From an uncultured Clostridia bacterium (GTDB lineage: Bacteria > Bacillota > Clostridia > Christensenellales > CAG-917), in assembly GCA_944349635.1 (NCBI GenBank), contig CALVNH010000007.1, forward strand, positions 1 to 49,054: a stretch of DNA of 49,054 nucleotides, given 5' to 3'. The notes beneath the pieces are model-generated. The model was not told where the DNA came from. It worked only from the letters and a program-made list of their open reading frames with translations, and made no database searches. Positions 45,099 through 49,054 of the stretch are shown piece after piece. Both the position numbers and the translations under genes were made by a program. Each line of letters opens with the position of its first letter. Position 1 is the stretch's first letter.

Positions 45099-46181
45099 TC
45101 AGCACAAGCTGTAATAGTTTCCGCCTGTTTGCTCCACCGCTCCCGCGAGTTCGAGGTTGACAAGCACGTTCGAAAGCTCCGCGGCGGTGAGACCGCTGGC
45201 TTCCAGAATCTCCTCGAAATGCAGTTCCCCGTCGTGCAAAGCTTCCAGCACGGCAGTTTCCGCTATTCCGAAGTTCTCTTCCCTTTCTTCCCCGGAGCGG
45301 GAGGGCGACAATCTGTAATATTCCAGCACGTCGTCGGGCGATACCGTGAACGCGTGCGGCATTTCTTTGAGAAATGCGTTGCACCCCGCGCTCTCCTGCG
45401 AATAGACGTTTCCGGGCACTACGAACACGTCCTTTCCCTGTTCGACTGCGCAATTCACCGTTATCAGCGAGCCGCTCTTTTCGGCAGCCTCCGTGAGCAA
45501 CACGCCCTTGGAAATCCCGCTGATGATTCTGTTCCGTTCCGGAAAACGGTATTGTGCGGGACGGGTGCCCAAGGGATATTCCGACACAATGAGTCCGCCG
45601 CCTTTCAGTACGGCGTCGTAAAGCCAGCGGTGTTCAGCGGGATAGCACACGTCCACTCCGCAAGCGAAAACCGCTATCGTCGGCGCTCCCGATTCCACGC
45701 AAGCCTTGTGAGCGGCGCCGTCAATGCCTCTTGCGAATCCAGACACGACGGTGAGCCCCGCTCTTGCGAACTCACGCACGAAAGAATCCGTGAGTTTCAG
45801 TCCGTATCTCGTGGGTTTTCTGGTGCCGACCACTGCTATGCAAGGCGTGGACAGCAATCCGACGTCGCCCTTTGCGAACAGCATGAGAGGACGCATATCC
45901 ACGGCGCGAAGAGTCTCGGGATAGGCGTCGTCGAGATATGACACCCACGAAACTCCCTTGCTCTCCATAATTGCGGCGTATTCCTCCGCTTTTGCCGCGT
46001 GAGAGAAAAACTCGTCCGCCGATTCTCCCAACAAAGTACGGACAAACGCGCTCTTTTCGCTCAGCAGTTGAGCGGGAAATTCCACAGCGTTCAAAAGACT
46101 TTCCTTCTTTTTGATGGAAAGTTTTTCGGTGTACTGCATCGCCAACAAAACGGCATTGTCCGCATTCAAAGTTCCGCTCAC
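45099..46181 (-). CDS. dprA: DNA-processing protein DprA
   Basis: 360 residues: Rossmann-like core with VVGTRKPTRYG, VSGFARGIDGAAH, VDVCYPAEHRWL and FPERNRIISGIS, and a C-terminal winged helix. It loads RecA on incoming single strands during transformation, and is present in many non-competent species. It starts with GTG 46181, overlapping the comM stop (GTGA), behind GGAGAGG. Confidence 0.95.
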   Translation of the reverse strand: MSGTLNADNAVLLAMQYTEKLSIKKKESLLNAVEFPAQLLSEKSAFVRTLLGESADEFFSHAAKAEEYAAIMESKGVSWVSYLDDAYPETLRAVDMRPLMLFAKGDVGLLSTPCIAVVGTRKPTRYGLKLTDSFVREFARAGLTVVSGFARGIDGAAHKACVESGAPTIAVFACGVDVCYPAEHRWLYDAVLKGGGLIVSEYPLGTRPAQYRFPERNRIISGISKGVLLTEAAEKSGSLITVNCAVEQGKDVFVVPGNVYSQESAGCNAFLKEMPHAFTVSPDDVLEYYRLSPSRSGEEREENFGIAETAVLEALHDGELHFEEILEASGLTAAELSNVLVNLELAGAVEQTGGNYYSLC

Positions 46182-47704
46182 TGTCCAATCCTCTCCGAAT
46201 TACGGTACTGTATGGCTTCGGCGATATGTCCGGGTTGAATGTCCGTACTGCCTTGCAAATCGGCGATTGTGCGTGCGACTTTGAGTATGCGCGCAGTACC
46301 GCGTGCTGTCAACCCCATTTTTTCGAAAGCTCTTTTCAGCAAGCGTTCTCCGTCCTCTCCGACGGCACAGAACTCGGCTATTTCCTTGGCGCCCATGGCG
46401 GCGTTGGTGCTTATGTTGCGACCGCGGAATCTGTCACGCTGAACTGCGCGTGCCTTCTCGACGCGGTTTCTTATTTCCGCCGAAGTTTCTCCGCGTGTTC
46501 CGCCGCGCAGTTCGGCGTATTCCACGCCGTCAACCTCGATGCGAAGGTCAATTCTGTCAAGCAACGGTCCGCTGAGTTTGGAAGTGTAAGCGTGTATCTG
46601 CGCCGCCGTGCAGGTGCAGGCATGCGTGCGCGAACCGAAGTTTCCGCAGGGACAGGGATTCATGCTTGCTATCAACATGAAATCCGCAGGATATTCCACC
46701 GAACGCATAACCCTTGCAACCGTTACTTTTTTGTCTTCCAGCGGTTGGCGCAGAGCTTCCAGCGTTCTCCTGCCGTATTCGGGCATTTCGTCAAGAAAAA
46801 GCACTCCGTTGTGCGCGAGGCTGACTTCTCCGGGCAGAGCCTTGGAACCGCCCCCTATGAGCGCAGGCACGGTTGTGGTGTGGTGTGGCGACCTGAAAGG
46901 ACGAACACCGACTATTCCGGCCGTACCGTCCAACACTCCCGCAACGCTGTGGATTTTGGTGACTTCCACCGCCTCTTCGAACGTCATGCACGGCATTATG
47001 GAGGGAACACATTTCGCAAGCATGGTTTTGCCTGCTCCCGGAGGGCCCGACATGAGCACGTTGTGCCCGCCGGCAACCGCGATTTCGAGAGCGCGTTTGG
47101 CAACGGCTTGTCCCTTCACGTCAGAAAAATCCGTTCCGCAACCATGCACTGCGGAAGTCGCGTCGTATTCGCAGGACTCCACGGGCGCGGCTTCTGCTCC
47201 GTTGAGAAAATCCGCGACTTCGCGCAGATTGTCGAAAGCATACACCGTAATTCCGTTTATGTAGGAAGCTTCCTTTGCATTGGCCGACGGCACTATGAAG
47301 CGTTTCTCTCCTCTTTGCATTGCGGAAATGATGAGCGGCATAATGCCGTTGACGTGACGGAGAGCACCGTTCAATGCGAGTTCACCCACCATGACGAAGT
47401 CTTTGTAACGCCTGTCCGTGAAACAATCCGAACACACCAACAATCCAACGGCAATCGGCAAATCCAGCGCCGCGCCCTCTTTCTTGGTGTCGGCGGGTGC
47501 TAGATTCACGGTTATCCTTTTCATGGGATAAGGAAAACCGCTGTTCTTAATGGCGGCGCGCACTCTCTCTTTCGACTCTTTCGTCGCGGTGGAAGCAAGT
47601 CCGACGATTTCGAAGGAAGGCAGACCGTTGTTGACGTCCACTTCTACGTCCACTTCGTAACCTTCCAAACCTTCTAGCGCATAGCTTTTCACGCTGGCAA
47701 GCAT
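46178..47704 (-). CDS. comM: ComM/YifB-type AAA ATPase (Mg-chelatase-like)
   Basis: 508 residues: a Lon-protease-like N-terminal domain (1-170, GLPSFEIVGLASTATKESKERVRAAIKNSG), Walker A SGPPGAGKTMLAK, FRSPHHTTTVPALIGGG, Walker B VLFLDEMPEYGR and PCPCG zinc-like motif. ComM helps branch migration of recombined DNA. ATG 47704 follows ACGAGG; a TTG two codons earlier sits inside that site. It heads the long minus-strand run, behind a good promoter. Confidence 0.94.
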   Translation of the reverse strand: MLASVKSYALEGLEGYEVDVEVDVNNGLPSFEIVGLASTATKESKERVRAAIKNSGFPYPMKRITVNLAPADTKKEGAALDLPIAVGLLVCSDCFTDRRYKDFVMVGELALNGALRHVNGIMPLIISAMQRGEKRFIVPSANAKEASYINGITVYAFDNLREVADFLNGAEAAPVESCEYDATSAVHGCGTDFSDVKGQAVAKRALEIAVAGGHNVLMSGPPGAGKTMLAKCVPSIMPCMTFEEAVEVTKIHSVAGVLDGTAGIVGVRPFRSPHHTTTVPALIGGGSKALPGEVSLAHNGVLFLDEMPEYGRRTLEALRQPLEDKKVTVARVMRSVEYPADFMLIASMNPCPCGNFGSRTHACTCTAAQIHAYTSKLSGPLLDRIDLRIEVDGVEYAELRGGTRGETSAEIRNRVEKARAVQRDRFRGRNISTNAAMGAKEIAEFCAVGEDGERLLKRAFEKMGLTARGTARILKVARTIADLQGSTDIQPGHIAEAIQYRNSERIGQ

Positions 47705-47738
47705 CGTCAACCTCGTAATAGTATTATTATATTAAAAG

Positions 47739-47767
47739 ATTCTAACATACACGGAGCGAAAAGGCAA
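47739..47767 (-). promoter_or_regulatory. Promoter of the comM-dprA-topA run
   Basis: TTGCCT (47767-47762), 17-base spacer, extended -10 TGTTAGAAT (hexamer 47744-47739). The predicted start is about 28 bases before the comM ATG. Confidence 0.65.
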
Positions 47768-47877
47768 GACGAACGCGGATATGCGAGAGAAAAAAACAAA
47801 CACGAAAAAATGCAAACGCCGCACCGCGCGCTCCGCAAACGTCCTCAAAGCGCGTTACCGTTTCTAAATATGCGACG

Positions 47878-48444
47878 TCAGGTGCGGTCGGAGTTCTTCA
47901 CGCGCACTCTGCCGCGCGAAGCAAACGCTATTTCCAACGCCACGGCAACAGCCGCGAACACCGAAGGCAAGCCGAACATCACGCCTTTACCTGCGGGCGT
48001 ATCTCTGAAATTCATAAAAGCAGTCAGCACAGTGAGCTTTTTGCGAAATTTTGCCACAACGTCGTCTTCGGAAAGTTTTCGGGTGTCAGCCGAATCCGAC
48101 GCGTCGCCCTTGGTCACCAGCACAACGCCTTTCTCCGTGTCCTCTTTTGCAACAACCCTGTGCAGGACGTATCTCCCCGCATACACTCCCGACGCGGCAC
48201 GGAAAAGAACGACGTCACCCGTTGCCACACTCTCCGCTTCATCGCAAAGAACCACGTCGCCTGCATCGAGAAAAGGAGCCATACTGCCGCTTTCCACCCG
48301 AAGTACAGTCGTGCCGAACACGTTTTTCGGTGCGTAAGATACCACGGAAAGCAAAATTACTCCGATGAGAAAGGCCACCGCCACCAGCGCAATCACTCCC
48401 AGCGCCACAGAATACGCTCTGTACAATCCCGCAGATTTTCTCAT
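47878..48444 (-). CDS. SipW-like (ER-type) signal peptidase I
   Basis: 188 residues: an N-terminal membrane helix (about 12-35), catalytic Ser in RVESGSMAPFLDAGDVV, His (not Lys) in YVLHRVV as in the archaeal/ER S26B type, KGDASDSADTRKLSEDDVVAK, and a second helix near the C-terminus. Such enzymes mature TasA-like or spore proteins. No TasA-like substrate gene is in the window. GAGGAGGGACG precedes the ATG. Confidence 0.88.
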   Translation of the reverse strand: MRKSAGLYRAYSVALGVIALVAVAFLIGVILLSVVSYAPKNVFGTTVLRVESGSMAPFLDAGDVVLCDEAESVATGDVVLFRAASGVYAGRYVLHRVVAKEDTEKGVVLVTKGDASDSADTRKLSEDDVVAKFRKKLTVLTAFMNFRDTPAGKGVMFGLPSVFAAVAVALEIAFASRGRVRVKNSDRT

Positions 48445-48552
48445 CGTCCCTCCTCACAGACTTTACACAAACGGCAGCTAATATCTCCGAAACACTTCTT
48501 AAACCTCTTGTTGCGGCAATTTCGTTCGAGTCGGCAAACGGCCTTCCGAAAG

Positions 48553-48581
48553 ACAACGGCTGTCTTTGCGACAGCCGTTGT
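48553..48581 (-). terminator. Terminator downstream of tRNA-Leu
   Basis: Perfect 12-base stem (48553-48564 with 48570-48581) and five-base loop, with a short U-run on the minus strand. It lies 19 bases after the tRNA-Leu 3-prime end. Confidence 0.7.
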
Positions 48582-48599
48582 TGCATCTGCCTTGCGGCA

Positions 48600-48686
48600 T
48601 GGTGCCGAGAATCGGGCTCGAACCGATACGAAGTCACCTTCGAGGGATTTTAAGTCCCTTGCGTCTGCCAATTCCGCCATCCCGGC
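48600..48686 (-). tRNA. tRNA-Leu (anticodon TAA)
   Basis: Minus-strand cloverleaf: acceptor GCCGGGA with TCTCGGC (one G-U pair), D-arm GGCGGAATTGGCAGAC, anticodon stem GGGAC/ATCCC enclosing TTAAA with anticodon TAA, a long variable arm typical of class II tRNA, and T-arm GGTTCGAGCC. CCA is encoded (48602-48600). It reads UUA and probably UUG. Confidence 0.95.
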
Positions 48687-48732
48687 ACGCTATTCAATTT
48701 ATCTTCGAAACGCCATTGCGTGTATGCACTGC

Positions 48733-48787
48733 GCAGACGCCGGGTAACATCGGTTGCCCCGTCTGCCAATTCCGCCATCCCGGCACG
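48733..48787 (-). pseudogene. tRNA-Leu 5-prime fragment with attached hairpin
   Basis: Bases 48761-48787 repeat exactly 27 bases of the tRNA-Leu 5-prime end (48663-48689). The rest of the tRNA is absent. Instead the sequence folds on itself: GCAGACG (48766-48760) pairs with CGTCTGC (48739-48733) around a smaller inner stem. It is most likely the relic of a second tRNA-Leu copy lost by deletion. It could be transcribed with tRNA-Cys, but a terminator lies between. Confidence 0.75.
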
Positions 48788-48830
48788 TTATGTTTTATTA
48801 TTAAGCCATTTTGCGTTCGGATTCAAAATT

Positions 48831-48863
48831 AAAGGCGGTATCGTTGGATACCGCCTTTTTTTT
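48831..48863. terminator. Terminator next to tRNA-Cys
   Basis: Perfect 12-base stem (48831-48842 with 48847-48858), four-base loop, eight T on the plus strand and a T-rich tail on the minus strand. It is directly downstream of the minus-strand tRNA-Cys and probably ends its transcript. Confidence 0.85.
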
Positions 48864-48937
48864 GGAGGCACCATCCAGATTTGAACTGGAGAATGAAGGT
48901 TTTGCAGACCTTTGCCTTACCACTTGGCTATGGTGCC
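48863..48937 (-). tRNA. tRNA-Cys (anticodon GCA)
   Basis: Minus-strand cloverleaf: acceptor GGCACCA with TGGTGCC, D-arm AGCCAAGTGGTAAGGC, anticodon stem-loop AAGGTCTGCAAAACCTT with GCA, T-arm CCAGTTCAAATCTGG, discriminator T and encoded CCA (48865-48863). Confidence 0.96.
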
Positions 48938-49054
48938 GTTACCATATATGTTGACTTCGTCGCACTCGACACAGGAGCTTCCACACACTTTCCTGCCCCT
49001 GTCTGCCGCATAAGACACGCGCTCCGTTTGCGGCGGTTCGCTTCGCTCTCACGA
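48938..49054. other. Right window edge, no supported feature
   Basis: About 117 bases upstream of tRNA-Cys. It should contain the tRNA promoter, but I see no convincing -35/-10 pair and no gene. Confidence 0.35.

Noticed and set aside
48663-48787. Duplicated tRNA-Leu segment as an integration (att) site
   Set aside because: The copies are only 98 bases apart, represent the tRNA 5-prime end, and no integrase or cargo lies between them.

Overview
The window is about 49 kb of bacterial chromosome, GC-moderate (roughly mid-50s percent by eye) and densely coding. Shine-Dalgarno sites are strong (AGGAGG/GGAGG), promoters look sigma-A-like, and intrinsic terminators are common. SipW-type signal peptidase, Crp/Fnr, NfnAB, NadD-YqeK, DUF3343 and C69 peptidase genes, with no outer-membrane genes, suggest an uncultured anaerobic gut Clostridia (Christensenellales-like). 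That placement is inference. Almost everything reads as vertically inherited chromosome: I see no phage, insertion sequence, integrase or CRISPR array.

Layout. (1) 1-1.4 kb: a lipoprotein gene behind a leader with an attenuator-like terminator. (2) 1.9-9.4 kb, minus strand: icd, then an operon of an FMN riboswitch, a ribU-tsaE fusion, tsaB, rimI, an alpha/beta hydrolase, a membrane-anchored murF and ddl. (3) 9.3-14 kb, plus strand: a small unknown gene, then hypB, an 897-residue Fe-S flavoprotein and hypA. (4) 14.2-18.2 kb: a flavin enzyme closely resembling polyenoic fatty acid isomerase, divergent from an acyl-activating enzyme / acyl carrier protein / acyl-ACP thioesterase operon. The two units share an intergenic region with two 20-bp direct repeats. 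(5) 18.2-24.6 kb: C69 peptidase, glycerate kinase, a truncated BspA-type leucine-rich-repeat remnant, a Crp/Fnr regulator, and a convergent thioredoxin-rhodanese-CoA-disulfide reductase operon. (6) 25-32 kb: rsfS, nadD-yqeK, a membrane protein, obgE, nfnB, nfnA, nth. (7) 32-36 kb: DUF3343 protein divergent from a cysteine desulfurase, an intracellular-type subtilase translationally coupled to a repeat-containing small protein, and a divergent Asn-rich low-complexity protein. (8) 36-48 kb: one long minus-strand run comM-dprA-topA-trmFO-hslV-hslU-hisS-rseC-trxA-glyA. (9) 48-49 kb: sipW, tRNA-Leu, a tRNA-Leu 5-prime fragment and tRNA-Cys.

The most unusual items are: the riboflavin-transporter/TsaE fusion under an FMN riboswitch, which ties an essential tRNA-modification ATPase to flavin status; the compact fatty-acid module (isomerase, ligase, dedicated carrier, thioesterase) with tandem candidate operators; a MurF whose UDP-substrate domain is replaced by membrane helices; two genes (nadD-yqeK, nth) whose extended -10 boxes sit exactly six bases before the start codon, as expected for leaderless mRNAs; and the protease/low-complexity protein locus. 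All functions are read from sequence patterns without database searches.
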